A DNA stretch of 64,000 nucleotides from Synchiropus splendidus (lineage: Eukaryota; Chordata; Actinopteri; Syngnathiformes; Callionymidae). The number at the start of each line of letters is the position of its first letter. The stretch's first letter is position 1. The position numbers and the translations under genes were made by a program. Shown piece by piece: positions 1 to 11,576 of this stretch. The stretch covers positions 70,779,437 to 70,843,436 of the forward strand of contig NC_071334.1 in assembly GCF_027744825.2 (NCBI RefSeq). Reading direction: 5' to 3'. The notes beneath the pieces are model-generated. The model did not search any database. It saw only the letters and a list, made by a program, of their open reading frames with translations, and was not told the origin of the DNA.

Positions 1-205
1 TGGGACACCATAGCGCTTCACTCTGTGGATCTGGAACAGACCCCGCCCCTTCCCTCGCTCACTCTGGTTTCTGCCTTTGCTCAGGAGACTTGCTCTTCCT
101 GTGTGACGGCAGCATAGCTGACACTGTTATGGCCTGCTGTTATCAGGCGTTGGCTTGTCGTCATGCTTACACTGGCTGGTCTAAAACTAACCTGTTTCAT
201 TTCAC

Positions 206-251
206 CTGTTTGGCTCCTCATAGATAGTCACCATCTGGAGGGAAGCCAGCC
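206..251 (-). CDS. Internal coding exon (third coding exon) of unrecognised minus-strand gene
   Basis: On the minus strand a good acceptor (pyrimidine-rich stretch ending TCTGTTTCAG) precedes base 251, and a donor (AACAG then GTGAAA) follows base 206. The 46-nt exon enters in phase 1, which is the exit phase of the exon at 1540-1701. It then reads LASLQMVTIYEEPN without a stop and leaves in phase 2. The frame is open only in the phase predicted by its neighbour: using the alternative AG just before ATGGTGACT would give a stop in that phase. The next exon should lie beyond the left edge of the window. I do not recognise the peptide. Splice signals and phase are seen directly; membership of one gene is inference. 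Confidence 0.5.
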
Positions 252-1539
252 CTGAAACAGATGGAACGATAGTGGAGAGAGAAGTTCCCAGTCCAGAGCC
301 AGAGCAGCAGGATGAAGCCTCCTGTCCAGCTCCATCAGACACCTGAGCAGAGGCAGCAGCCGCGAACTGGGCTGAGAGCGGAGACGGAGCCCGGCCCAGC
401 ACACCACATCACGGGGATCAGACGTGCGCTGGACCGGACCTGGCACAGGTCGGGACAGTGGCGGACCCCACCGCGCCGTCCGCCGCATTCATCTCCCGCC
501 GTGACAAACGTATCCATCATTTCACCGTGATGGTGCTTCAATTTCACAAAGGTCGCGACCCCCATCCCTGAAGCCCGCGCCGCCGTTGATGGATGGGTTG
601 GACTCGCTCCATAAACAGCGTGTCGGCGCCGGCGAGTCCTTCCTCTCTCCTGTTCCACACACCTGCAGCCGCTTCCTTCACCCACTCAGACCAGTGCAGT
701 ACAGAGGTCCAAACAACTACTGTACTACAGAAAATACCGACAGCATACGAACTCAGTCATAGATGCAGTGACTGTCAACAGTGAACACGGTGGTCGTCGG
801 AGCAAAAACACTAACACTAATAAGAATAGTAAGTGCAAAACATACTGGTAAAAACACTGTTGTTCCAACGACAGTAGGAGTAAATACTTGAAGAAGTACT
901 AGTAGAAGTTGTGATTAGTGTATGAGCAGTGGCAGTAATGATGTTGGTAATGGTACTGCAGTAAGAGTAATAACAGCAGTACTACGACTAACAGAAACAT
1001 TTGTCCTCCCAGCTCGCTCAGTCGTAGTCATCATGGTTCAGCAACAGTGAAGGAGCATGAAGTCGGATGACAGTCAAAAGCAGCAGTGGAAGTGACACTG
1101 CAGTTACGACTACCAGGACTAACAAGAATGGAATACTACAGTGTGGGTGAAACAGAAACCACATGAGAATCATCGGAGTCGAGTTGTCTGGAAAGGTGCA
1201 GAAGTAGATGTACAAGGCTCGTGACAATCAAGGCAAAAATACTCGCAGGAACCAAAGGATTGCTGACAACCAAAGTAACGACAGTGGTACTCAAAGAACC
1301 GCGCTAATGCTAACTAGCATTTCTCTCTTCAAGGTGAGGAAGTTGGGACGCAGAGCGCTACAGTTCCTTGTCATGTGACCCACAGGCAACAAAGGCACCT
1401 GAGGAAAACAAGAATTCCAGTTTGTTCCGGCTGGACCATCTTCGGGGAGCAGCCAGACAAACGACCAAGCGCAACTTTCTGTTTGGGAGCGAAGCGGGGC
1501 GGGAAATGCCAACACAGCGGGCGCTGAACTTCCACTCAC
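252..1539. other. Intron of minus-strand gene with cryptically simple AGT/AAC-rich DNA
   Basis: Intron between the exons at 1540-1701 and 206-251 of the minus-strand gene. From about 780 to 1290 the sequence is a degenerate mixture of AGT, AAC, ACT and GTA triplets (for example runs like AGTAGTAGAAG and AACAGCAGTACT), probably a decayed trinucleotide repeat. No recognisable element or other exon is seen. Confidence 0.4.
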
Positions 1540-1701
1540 CTTCACTTCTGAGGTCCTCCAGGAGGCTCTGGGGGAAGAACGGCGGGCCGTCGCCATGGTG
1601 ATGCCTGGACCTGCTGCTGGACAGAGGCGAGTAGCCCTCGGATTTCATCCGCAACACTGCGGCGTAGGTCATCGGCCGCGCCGCCGCGGCTCCCGCCAGG
1701 T
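1540..1701 (-). CDS. Internal coding exon (second coding exon) of unrecognised minus-strand gene
   Basis: Minus-strand exon of 162 nt, bounded by an acceptor (CGCTTCCCAG then ACCTGG) and a strong donor (AGTGAAG then GTGAGTG). It enters and leaves in phase 1 and encodes 53 whole codons without a stop. Legible pieces in order are LAGAAAARPMTYAAVLRMK, SEGYSPLSSSRSRHHHGDG and PPFFPQSLLEDLRSE. Joined to the upstream start exon (10956-11049), the split codon becomes GAC (Asp). The peptide is Ser/Arg/His/Pro-rich and looks disordered, with an amphipathic LLEDL end. The block is CpG-rich compared with its surroundings, as many fish exons are. I do not recognise a family. If the upstream signal peptide is real, this is the start of a secreted or type I membrane protein, perhaps a propeptide or stalk. 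Confidence rests on paired splice sites, matching phases and a fully open frame. Confidence 0.55.
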
Positions 1702-2321
1702 CTGGGAAGCGAGAGGAGAAGATTCAGAATCCAACACTGTGCAGGAGCCCAACGCTTTTAAAACCAAGCCCCACGTTACAGCCGGAAGGTGATCGGTCGC
1801 TCGGAGGCTGACTCCTCCTCCAGATCTGGGCGGAGCCTTCATTTTCTTACAGATACAGACCAAACAGAGCAGTAGCAGCGGAAACCATGGGGGGCAGTGT
1901 TGCTGTTACGACCGACATGTAGCGCTAAAGAGACACAAAGAAGATCTAACAATGGCGGGAATTCTCCGTCCTCCTGTGGCCAGATATTTGACGGCCTCAC
2001 CGACCGCCGCCTGCCGAGTTACACGGTCGACACATCTTCCAAGTCGCCATGTTGGTTTTGGAGTTTGCTGTTGTCATAAACATTTCACTCTGGGCTGCTC
2101 CCCCCGGTGGATATATGGGTGAACAGCAACATAAAGAAAAATGCTAACACAGCGTGAAAGGATTAGCAGCTGAAGTAGCAACAGCGCTAGCTTCACACCA
2201 GGACGTCCCCCAGATCACGCGCAGAGCTGAAGCCGAGGCTCATGGGAGGCAAGGCTTGTCGACCTGCCGTAACCTTCGAGCTCAAGCACCGCGGACGGTT
2301 TCATGAAGGAAGCCTCTGACG

Positions 2322-2351
2322 CACACACACACACACGCGCACGCGCACACG

Positions 2352-2439
<88 letters not shown>

Positions 2440-2461
2440 AACACACAAACACAAACACAGA
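2322..2461. repeat. (CA)n microsatellite, about 140 bp
   Basis: Nearly pure CA dinucleotides, with CG interruptions at the left end and AAACACA variants at the right end. Four overlapping open frames on the two strands (poly-His/Thr or poly-Cys/Val) arise from it and are not genes. Long alternating purine-pyrimidine DNA of this kind can adopt Z-DNA. Confidence 0.97.
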
Positions 2462-5400
2462 CAACACACGGAAGCAAAGCAGCTGCCGGTGTCGTATCAA
2501 AGCGGCGCCCATCAAAAGCTCTTCTAACCCGCGGAATCCCCAGCGGCGGCGTAACAGAAGCACAAGGAGCGACTCTGCGTCTGACTGGCCTTAACTTGCA
2601 CATCAAAGCAGGGAAATCAAAGCGCTGCCACTGCTAATCTGAGGCGAGTGCCTCGACGCAGCGGGGCTGGCCTGGGTGCAGGTGGTGCAGCGGATCCACG
2701 CTGCTAGCAACACGCCGCCCTGCCTGTCCACATCCAGGCGCAGGAGCAAGAGTGGGGCGACCTCCAGACGCGCCGCACCTCACCTTCATCTCAACCCTCA
2801 GAGTTTACTCCAGGCACTCTGCTTTCCTCCCCAACAGTGCTAGTCTGTGTGTGCGTGGTCTGGGGGCCCCTTCAGGGCGTAAGTGGGGACAGGCCCCAAC
2901 AACCGAGGGTTCAGGACTCTGCACGAGAAAAGGGATGAATGAAGTGTGTAAGGAAGAAAAGTGTTTCCCCAAGGCCACGCCCACTAGCTTCAGGGTGCAC
3001 AGGAAGTAAGGAGCGTTCGTTCGTCCTGCTCCACCGGTCACAGCTTCTAACTGTGGCCGCTCTGACTTGGTTGCCAAAAGTCAAGTTGTATAGCGTTTGA
3101 GTCTCTTGCCATTGCTGCGTCTTTGGTTTGGATTTTTGAGTTGGGAATTTTCTTTCATTTTTGAGGAGAAGTTCCGTCCTCCATCTTTTTCCTCTTCATC
3201 ACCATCATCTGTAGCGGCTCATCACTGAACACACAGCCTCTGGATTTCCTCCACCGGCGAGATTCACAGAGATCTCGGACTGAGCTGGTTAAATGGCGAA
3301 GTCAAAGATGGGGCGGACTGAACTTGGAAGCGAGAGTATAAAGGCGGGGCTCGCCGGGGTGGGCGTGGCCTCCACACTGACCGGAGGCTCCGCCCACGAC
3401 GGTCCTGTACAGACAGAATGAAACTGGACGGCCATCACAGCGTGAGGATCTTCTTCAGATCATTCCAGGCGGCTGAGCGTCGCCAGGGGACTTATCGTGC
3501 GCGTCCCTTTGATGGTATATTTTTAGCCTCCACTGCTATACGTTTCATCCTGTGAAGTCAGCTGCAGCGTCGCTTGGATTTCAGAGGCGTGCGCTTCCAC
3601 TCTGACACTCATTAGCTGCCTCACACGCGGCGTTTTGTTCAGCTCTATGATCCGTCGGCGCCGGAACGACCTCCGGTGACCTGCAGCGCGGCAGCCACCG
3701 ACTCATCCCAGGCTGCTGCTCCTCTGCGATAAGAGCTTGGATGATGGAAGCTGACGAGAACACGGCACCTCCTGCTGCGGAGACCTTCTCACTCACCTCC
3801 TTGGCTTCACCCGCTCATCATGGAAGCTCTTCTCAGGATCACCGACACCTTCCTGATCTTCAGATCAAACTGGGAGGAGACTGGAGTCGTGACCTCTCAA
3901 CCGTGAGCCACAGAGGAGCCGTGAGAATAGATAGCTCAGGACGACCAGGTTCAATCTCTCTCAAATCCACCATCTTCTGAGGCAGAGAGCTCCACCCAAA
4001 TGCCTGAAAAGCAGCGTGAATCTTGCGACGGCGCTGAGTCGAACCTCTTCACCAAACACTGGACTGTTAGCAAATCAGTCGCCCTTGCCAAAAACAAGCC
4101 CCTCCTTCACATGGCCGAGTCCTTCACACGAGACCAAGTCCTCCACCCCTGACACCATGACCAGCTGGGGGGGGATTACGCTGGTATATGGCGGCATCTG
4201 GCGGCCAAGCTTCGGTCTGTTTTGCAGACGCCCTGACGCCCTCTTGGCTAAAAGCCCACATGAGACACAGCGAGTCAGAATTTACCAGCCTGATGAGTCA
4301 GAACAAATCCACCTCCAGCTACTGTTCACAGCCAACATCTGGCGAGTGTTAGTGCGTCAGTTAGCACCTCACCGTCAGCTAAGCTAACTGCTAGCATGGT
4401 TGAAAAGACCAGCGTCATGTTGTTCGAGGTGTTCCTGAAGCTCTGACTGGACTGAAGTTTCCTTTTTCCTTGAGACAACCCAGAGAGCAGCTGGATCCGG
4501 TCCGTAGTTGCCCCGGGTCGGGTCCACCAGACGGATGTCTGACATGGACTCGGCTTGTATGTGGAATCTGCAGTCATATTTCTGCTGGATCCGTACCAAA
4601 TCCAGGTCCACATATTCACTTGCTTTTGCAAGCCCAGATCAGGTCAGGCTCCCATCCGTTTCGGGTCCGGCACATGGATCCGTACCGGACGTAGCCCATT
4701 GTTTTGTGTCTTGCTATGAGGGAGCGTCGGCATGTCGGTCCACAGACCTTGTGCGGGACAAACCCGCTCACAGATCTTGACAGCAGTAACAAACGCTGCA
4801 GAGCTGGACCTTTTCACACCGGAGATCAGTCACCACTCAAGTGTCGTGTCCCCGAGTGACAGCTGTTGTGTTAGGTTGTTGTGTTTGGACACGCCCACCA
4901 CCTGCCCGGCGCTTATCGACCCATGGACTGTGACTACAATGTTTCGTCGACTGAAACCAGACAAAAACTATTCCAAGTAGACCTGACTGAAATGGGACTG
5001 AAACTGTTTTGGTCCAGGTTCTGACCCACCAGTCCCAGGCTCAGAGCCCTGTTTGACTGTGTTGCTGAACAGAGCCACATGCTCCAAACATGTCAGGCTG
5101 TGAGGCTTCACCTGAGCCGCTGCTCATGTGACTTAGCGGCAGTATAGCAGCTGGAAATATCGAGCGGCGTAGATTGACTTGACTCCTCTATGTTTGGACG
5201 TGGCTCCTGCCACCAATAACGTGGCCCCGCTCTGTGTGTCAGTGAGATCTGATGAGGCTCCAAGTCTGAGGACCAACACTCACATCGCCATTGAACCTGC
5301 AGCCAAGTTTATTGTTCATGTTTCAAAGTGAAACACCAGTCAAAGTCTTTGAACAATACTGTGACACTTCGCCGGAACAGCTCTGAGCCAGGACTGGACT

Positions 5401-6488
5401 GGAGACTGAGACTGAGACTGAAGTGAGCCGCTCTGAAACTGGTCCCTCCTGAGCTGCGAGGTGCCAGGAATGAATGAGAATAACATGCAGTCAGCAGGTG
5501 AGGGGCTCCTGGGGGCCGCGGCCACGATGAGCCCCAAAGATGAATGAAGACCTTCACAGGGAGATGATATTGACTGAGGCTGATTATGCTTGAGACCATT
5601 TGTTCAGCGGAATGTCATTAGTGATGGAACAATCCATAGATCATATGCACGCTCACCCTCCCGTGAATCTCCGCAGACGTCCCACTGCTCTCTCTCTCTC
5701 TCTCTCTGTCTGTGAGAGGAAGGGTGGGACTAGGTTCTGAAGCTGGGACCGGTGACTCTGAGGGCGGGAGCTGAGCGGCCTCATGAGGTCAGTGAAGGGC
5801 CGGGGATACACATAAAGTCAAACTCAATCAAATACGCAATATTCTACAACTATGCGAGGCTCGCGCTGTCGTTACGTGGAATGTTGCCATGCATTCTGGG
5901 TCACGATGGTCCCGGCGCCTCAGCCACTTCTCTTCCTGTAGATGGCGCTAACTCACACACAGGTGGTGAAAAAGTTCAGCGTGTGTCGGCTGTGATGCAG
6001 GTCCAGGTCCAGACTGAGGGCACCTGGGACCGGGAGAGCGGGAAGAGCGCCTCAGCAGCCTGGAAACAGCCCGCTGGCATCGCCCCGCACCAGGAAAGAG
6101 CTTCCCTCAAACTCCAAAGTCTTTGTGGAGTTCCTCCTGTCTGATCTTCCAAAACAACACGGATAGATGGTGTGGACGTTCCACTCCAGCTCACGGCGCC
6201 GTCTTTGCTGATGCTATCGGAGGCATGTTCAGATCAGGGTGACGGAGCGAAGCGCCTGCCCGAGTCTCTGGTCAGATACAAGCCTGGGTTTGGTTGGTAT
6301 TCCGCAGGCGGCAGGATTCCCGGGAAGAAGGAAGCGACCCTCAGCAACGGACCGCGTGACCCACCTGGCTCCAGCCTCCGCCAACATCTGGCAGGCGGTG
6401 GATCCAGCTGAGAATCTCCCGACCTCAGGTGCTGGTTCTGGTCTGGAGCTCCCTTCAACCTTGCACTGACAGAAGACAGAGAAGATCC

Positions 6489-6842
6489 TCATCTTTCTGG
6501 TGGCGTCGGCGCTCGGATCCTGGGCTTCTTCATGCAAAAACACTCCAAACGGACCGCGTGTAAGAGTTTAACACCAGTGTCGAGCTTGAAAGAGCTGGAG
6601 CTCAGTGAAAGCATCGCTCCACACAGGGAGAGATGTTTCTTCTTGAAACTGAAAATAAAAATCTTCTTCTTCTTTCTCTGTGGGCTTCTCCCTTCAGGGG
6701 TGATCCTCCTCCTCCATCTCCTCCTGTCCTCTGCTTCCTCTGCTCTCAAACCTCCAAACCTCATGTCCTCCTTCACCACCTCCATCAAGCTCCTCTGTGG
6801 CCTTCCTCTCCACCTTCTGCCTGGCTGTTCCAACCTTCTTCT
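6489..6842 (-). mobile_element. 3' remnant of an RTE-clade LINE (reverse transcriptase C-terminus)
   Basis: On the minus strand the peptide contains PGRRWRGRPQRSLMEVVKED followed by MRFGGLRAEEAEDRRRWRRR. This basic GRP-x(4-6)-VVKEDM...EDAEDR-RWRR pattern is the conserved C-terminal tail of many fish RTE-type LINE reverse transcriptases. Only this tail and an A/T-rich 3' end remain; the catalytic RT and endonuclease domains are absent. The same segment, longer on its 5' side, recurs in the same orientation at 22730-23075. It is a dead 5'-truncated insertion in the intron of the minus-strand gene. Confidence 0.75.
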
Positions 6843-6920
6843 TCTTCTTCTTCTTCACCACACAATGTCCAGGGTTTCCACGACTCTGAATGGACTTGAC
6901 ATTCTTATACAGATATTCTC

Positions 6921-7287
6921 AAGACTTGAACAGAGCTTCGGTTGAACTCGGGTGAGATCGAGACTTGAACAGAGCTTCAGTTGAACTCGGGTGAGATCAA
7001 GACTTGAACAGAGCTTCAGTTGAACTCGGGTGAGATCAAGACTTGAACAGAGCTTCAGTTGAACTCGGGTGAGATCGAGACTTGAACAGAGCTTCAGTTG
7101 AACTTGGGTCAGATCAAGACTTGAACAGAGCTTCAGTTGAACTCGGGTGAGATCGAGACTTGAACAGAGCTTCAGTTGAACTCGGGTCAGATCGAGACTT
7201 GAACAGAGCTTCAGTTGAACTCGGGTGAGATCGAGACTTGAACAGAGCTTCAGTTGAACTCGGGCGAGATCAAGACTTGAACAGAGC
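6921..7287 (-). repeat. 39-bp minisatellite, about 9.4 copies, copy A
   Basis: Tandem 39-bp unit (AGACTTGAACAGAGCTTCAG, then TTGAACTCGGGTGAGATCG). Copies differ mostly by single changes (GAGATCGAG versus GAGATCAAG; one TTGGGTCAG variant). As 39 is a multiple of three the tract is open in several frames; the minus-strand ORF with unit LCSSLDLTRVQLK is a by-product. The same unit and its flank recur inverted at 14907-15589. Confidence 0.95.
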
Positions 7288-7385
7288 ACCATGGTGGTTT
7301 ATTGTCAGACTGGTGCAGAATAAACAATATGTTGTTGTTTCAACATCTGTGTGGCTCCATCATTGGATTCAGTCATAGACCAACA
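7288..7385 (-). repeat. Flank shared by the two 39-bp minisatellites
   Basis: About 98 bp after the tandem array (GGTGGTTTATTGTCAGACTG through a segment ending ATTCAGTCATAGACC) matches in reverse complement the stretch just before the array at 14907-14998. The shared unique flank shows that both arrays belong to copies of the same dispersed element rather than having arisen separately. Similarity ends abruptly near 7385. Confidence 0.85.
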
Positions 7386-8982
7386 CCGTGTCCGTCACCA
7401 CAGCAGCGGCTCGTGGCAAAAGTCGCCCTCCACGGTTCGGCAGCTCCGCGTCAGACCTCTGGAGGAATGGCGTGTTTCCTTCGCTAACTATCTGCGGGCG
7501 GCGAGACACACGGCGGCGCTGGCGTTAGCACAGAGACTGGCCAATAATCTGAAAATCTCCGCCAGTCTTTGGTTTTGTTCCCAGGCGAGTCGGGAAGAGA
7601 GGATCTGTGGTGCTGTGTGAGGCGGCAGCTGAAGCACATCTCTGGATCACAGAGATAATTCAGACTTATACGGTCGCGGAGTCGCACTCGGAGGATCGCC
7701 GACTCATGCTGCACCCGAGAGAGAGGGGCGGGTTCAGGACGGTGGCTGGGGACCGGAGCACGACTGAGTTGTACATCCACGTCACGTCTCAACAGCAGGG
7801 GGAGCAACTCAGAGCAAACCCACCATGAACCCCAGACCTGACCTTGTCAAGGCCCCACCCACCCTGAGCGGCTGAGGATACGGTTCGATGCGTCACACAA
7901 CAGGGATGTGTGCGATGTAGACCTGGGACACAAAGCCATTTTTTCCATCAACTCAGGTTTTCTTTTGGTGAACGGTTTACTCCCTTGCGTGCGGCAGTTG
8001 TCCTCTCAGAGCTTCCGTAGATATCGCGTACAAGGTGATCTTGACTCAATCCAAGCCTCTGCGTCAGGTGACGTGATGATCGTCTTGTTATTTTGGAAGC
8101 TTTTAAGTTTGTCCGTTAATGTACTGCATGGTTCAGTACAAGTGCTCTGAGCCTGTGCACCTGTTATTACACAGTTGTAATGCATTTGTCAGCCTCTGCG
8201 GCCAGTAGCTTCAATGCTCTTCAAGCCTGAAACTGCTGAGTCATTGTAGTCCCATGAGGATGATCTTATTGGCTTATCAGTTTCACCTTCATCTTCATCA
8301 TCATCATTAAAAGCCAGGGTCATTTTCCCCGTCTGAGTCAAACAGGGATGACGTCCGCGATGAAGCAGACGTGACATCATCACGCCGCTTTCCTCGCCTG
8401 ACCTCATGACCTGGCGTTTCCGTCTTGTCGTCGGCGCCGTCTGACGGCCCAGCGGTGGCATGTGCCAGAGCCGCCACGATGCCAGACCCAGACCCACCTG
8501 CTCACGGAACTCAAAACACCCAGAGAAAAAAACCTCCACTGAGCTGTGACTCGTCCGCTTCAGGAAAGACTCCACAGAAAGATTCAGCGAGGACACGGCG
8601 GGACATGACTTCATTCAGCGCCGAGTGGTGGCGCTGTCAGCCCATCCCGCTAACTCACTCTGCCCCTGGCCAGAAAGTCTTCACGCCCACTTTTAATATT
8701 CCAGCCTGCCGGTGACCCGCAGGCTGACTCGCGGCTCGGTGGCTGACACTCGCGGCTATATCGCCGGGAGGAACCCGTAATGGCTGCTTTCAGCGGAGGC
8801 TAATGGCGCTGCCCTTTCTGCTTCACCGTCATTTGAATATCGACGGAGTCCGAAGGGACGCGGCGGCGTAGGCAGCCAGGAATTAGACAGACCAGGTGGG
8901 ACCTTTGTAATCCAAGAGGCAGTTTTAAACAGCGCTAGTGAGAACGGCGGGTCAATAATCGAGGCGTCAAGTCTCTGTGGTG

Positions 8983-9587
8983 TTTAGTGAGTCACTGTGT
9001 TGTTAGTGAGTCACTATGTGGTTCAGTGAGTCACTGTGGTGTTAGTGAGTCACTGTGTTGTTAGTGAGTCACTGTGGTGTTCAGTGAGTCACTGTGTTGT
9101 TAGTGAGTCACTGTGGTGTTCAGTGAGTCACTGTGTTGTAAGTGAGTCACTGTGGTGTTCAGTGAATCACTGTGTTGTTCAGTGAGTCACTGTGTTGTTA
9201 GTGAATCACTGTGTTGTTCAGTGAGTCACTGTGTTGTTAGTGAATCACTGTGTTGTTCAGTGAATCACTGTGGTGTTCAGTGAGTCACTGTGTTGTTCAG
9301 TGAATCACTGTGGTGTTCATGAATCACTTTGGTGTTCAGTGAGTCACTGTGTTGTTCAGTGAGTCACTGTGTTGTTATCGAGTCACTGTTGTTCAGTGAG
9401 TCACTGTGGTGTTCAGTGAATCACTGTGTTGTTCAGTGAGTCACTGTGTTGTTAGTGAGTCACTGTGTTGTTAGTGAGTCACTGTGTTGTTAGTGAATCA
9501 CTGTGTTGTTAGTGAATCACTGTGTTGTTCAGTGAGTCACTGTGTTGTTCAGTGAATCACTGTGGTGTTCAGTGAATCACTGTGTTG
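8983..9587. repeat. Approximately 20-bp minisatellite packed with TGAGTCA sites
   Basis: About 600 bp made of units like GTGTTGTTCAGTGAGTCACT, alternating between 19- and 20-bp forms (TGTTAGTGAGTCACTG and TGGTGTTCAGTGAATCACTG). Many units carry TGAGTCA, the consensus AP-1 (TRE) site; others carry the weaker TGAATCA. About thirty units are present. It is not open for coding and lies in the intron of the minus-strand gene. Confidence 0.95.
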
Positions 9588-10955
9588 AGTCCTGACGGAG
9601 CCACTGAAAAGCAAGTCCAGACTTCCCTGAACAAACGCACACACGGCGCGACTGGAGGCTCGGTTGCAATTACACTCTTTGACCAGCGGCGCCGCCAAAA
9701 ACAAGTATTCTACTATGCGAACCAACGTCTCACGCCCATCACAGCCTCCAGTTCAGCGTTCACCACCTTGAGTGAGCCTGAATCCTGACCTGGATCCCCA
9801 AAGCTGCTTTCCTTGTTTTGAGCAAACAGAGGGTGCACGCTACTGAGGAACTCGTCAAGTGTCCTCGACTCGACATGACTCGGCCGAATGTTCAGATGAA
9901 ACAGGCGACTTCCGTGCCGAGACGTCTGCAGTGGTGAGCACCAACCTGGCAACCGCACCTCCACGTCTCCCCCAGGACGCCCCTCGGTCAGACAGTCGTG
10001 GAGCCCTTTTTGTCTCGGTGTTAAACTCCACTCAAACATCGAGTCACAACTGAATGAAGCAGCATTTCCAGCGGCTCCTTCACACAAACACACTGCAAAC
10101 AAACCTGCTTTGGCAAAGACCAGCGCCTGAAGACTCACAAAGGGCCACGGTAGACACGGCCACTCGGTTCACGCGAGTCGTTCCCATCCGATGGCAACAG
10201 CGTCAGATATAGTCACCCGATCGGGCCGACCTGCTGGTGTCTCTCGACATGGTGACGCCTGTGATGCGCTGGTATCTTGCTGTCCAGTTACTCCCGCACA
10301 CAGAGAGTGGAGTGGCTTCACACTTGAGCAGCTCGCTGCCGTGGCCTTTCCACAGCACGGACGACGCCCTCCACGCCCTCAGACAGATTAGCCATGATGC
10401 TATGCTTAAGACCCTGTTCTGCTCTTACCTTTTGTCCTAGCAACAACCTCAGCACTTCCACGAAGCTAAGCAGCTAATATGTCTAGTTCAGTTGAATGTA
10501 TACATGTGCACGCATGGGCTGCACTTTTGGCCGTACTCCATACGTTCATGCTTCGAACTAAGACACATGTAAAGGAACCCTGAGTCCACTTCCACGATGG
10601 CGACTGCCATGGAGAGGAGTCAGCCGCGGCGTTGTAGCGCTACCTTTGGGCAGGACGTTCCCCCCGCTGACCTGCACAGGAACTTCCTGGAATGAAGCTG
10701 AATACGGAAGCGCGGTTTGGGTCTGATGAAGGCAGCGGACACACCAGCGCTGTCCTTGACAGCCGCCCAGCTGCAGTTTTCAACTGAAGTGGCGGCTGAA
10801 TGATTCAGACGGCGCACCAGCTGACATCGATAATGAACAGAAACGCTCGCTCGGAAACCGGCCATCAGCGCTCCGACTGACCACGTGACCTCGCCGGACT
10901 CTCCAGCGCCTCCGATGGTCTGGGCAGAAGCCGCGCAGGACGGAACGCCACTCAC

Positions 10956-11049
10956 CTGAGAGGCCACTGATGACGGACAGGAGGAGGAACGGTTTCCATG
11001 GCCACCCCATCGCTGCTGAAGAGTCAGGAGGTCTTCATGAACGCTGCAC
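10956..11049 (-). CDS. Start-codon exon of unrecognised minus-strand gene, with likely signal peptide
   Basis: Minus-strand exon between a strong acceptor (pyrimidine tract ending CTTCCCAG, before base 11049) and a strong donor (CTCTCAG then GTGAGTGG, after base 10956). Coding starts at the ATG at 11010 and runs to 10956: MGWPWKPFLLLSVISGLS plus the first base of the next codon. A Lys followed by a Leu/Val/Ile-rich core is a typical signal-peptide layout, and phase 1 after a signal peptide is common in genes for secreted and membrane proteins. An in-frame TGA in the exon's own leader (TCA TGA) fixes the start. Upstream of it, in another frame, is a tiny ATG AAG ACC TCC TGA reading frame. Phase 1 fits the acceptor phase of the exon at 1540-1701. 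The family is not recognised; a neuronal or secreted factor is possible but unproved. Confidence 0.6.
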
Positions 11050-11469
11050 CTGGGAAGACACAGAGACACGTGAGGGAGGAGCCTCGCGCTGCGGAAGCAA
11101 GCGACCCCCTCCTGCGTGACCCTGAAAGCATCGCCTGACTCCCCCACCTCCAGACACGGGACGGGCCTCCTCACCACTGCCAGCGCCCTCTGCTCGCCGC
11201 CTCCTTTGGTCTGATACGGATGGGCCTGGTCCGGTTTTCCTTCACTCTCTACTTGGTTTCAGAGTGAAGGTGAGGACGGATTAGAAGTGACGTGGAGGAC
11301 CTGAGCCGTCTACACCGAAGTGATGTTTAGCATGAAGAGAGTGGAGCAACAAGACACGCTCGTCCACCAGAGAAGCGCTGGCCGGCTCCTCCGTGCAGCT
11401 GCAGACCAGCCTCCTGCCAAGCTCAAATGGACTTGATACATTTGAGTCTGCCGAACTAGCACTATAATT

Positions 11470-11576
11470 TAGTGGTGGGACTTTAACAAGTTCATGACGA
11501 TTCATTAATTACAACAAAAATGTGTTGAAATATTTAATTACATTTAAATTTTTATTCATAAATTGAATTTAATTGA
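11470..11576. repeat. AT-rich dispersed-repeat end
   Basis: An abrupt change to AT-rich DNA begins with AGTGGTGGGACTTTAACAAG. The reverse complement of this motif closes another AT-rich TTAATTAAT-type stretch at 15600-15690 (CTTGTTAAAGTCCCACCACT). A shared sharp end next to TTAATTA-rich DNA suggests the terminus of a small DNA transposon family. Confidence 0.5.

Larger units (their letters stand above)
1702..10955 (-). other. Predicted 9.3-kb intron of the minus-strand gene
   Basis: Lies between the start exon (10956-11049) and the exon at 1540-1701. It contains a long (CA)n tract, an RTE LINE fragment, the first 39-bp minisatellite and the TGAGTCA array, listed separately. Stretches 2600-6480, 7390-8980 and 9590-10955 look like unique or anciently decayed DNA; I see no further exon with paired splice sites and coding character in them. 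A TATAAAGG next to GC-box-like words sits at 3338-3370, but without a gene to go with it. Confidence 0.45.

Noticed and set aside
2215..2606. Cys/Val- and His/Thr-rich reading frames
   Set aside because: Pure by-products of the (CA)n microsatellite.
3338..3370. TATAAAGG with GC-box-like words as a core promoter
   Set aside because: GC boxes lie on the wrong side of the TATA word for the plus strand, and no exon follows.
8983..9587. CRISPR-like array of direct repeats
   Set aside because: Units are contiguous without unique spacers, and the context is a vertebrate genome; it is a minisatellite.
10620..11177. Minus-strand open frame of 185 codons overlapping the signal-peptide exon
   Set aside because: It is in another frame than the signal peptide, crosses both splice sites and has no known domain.
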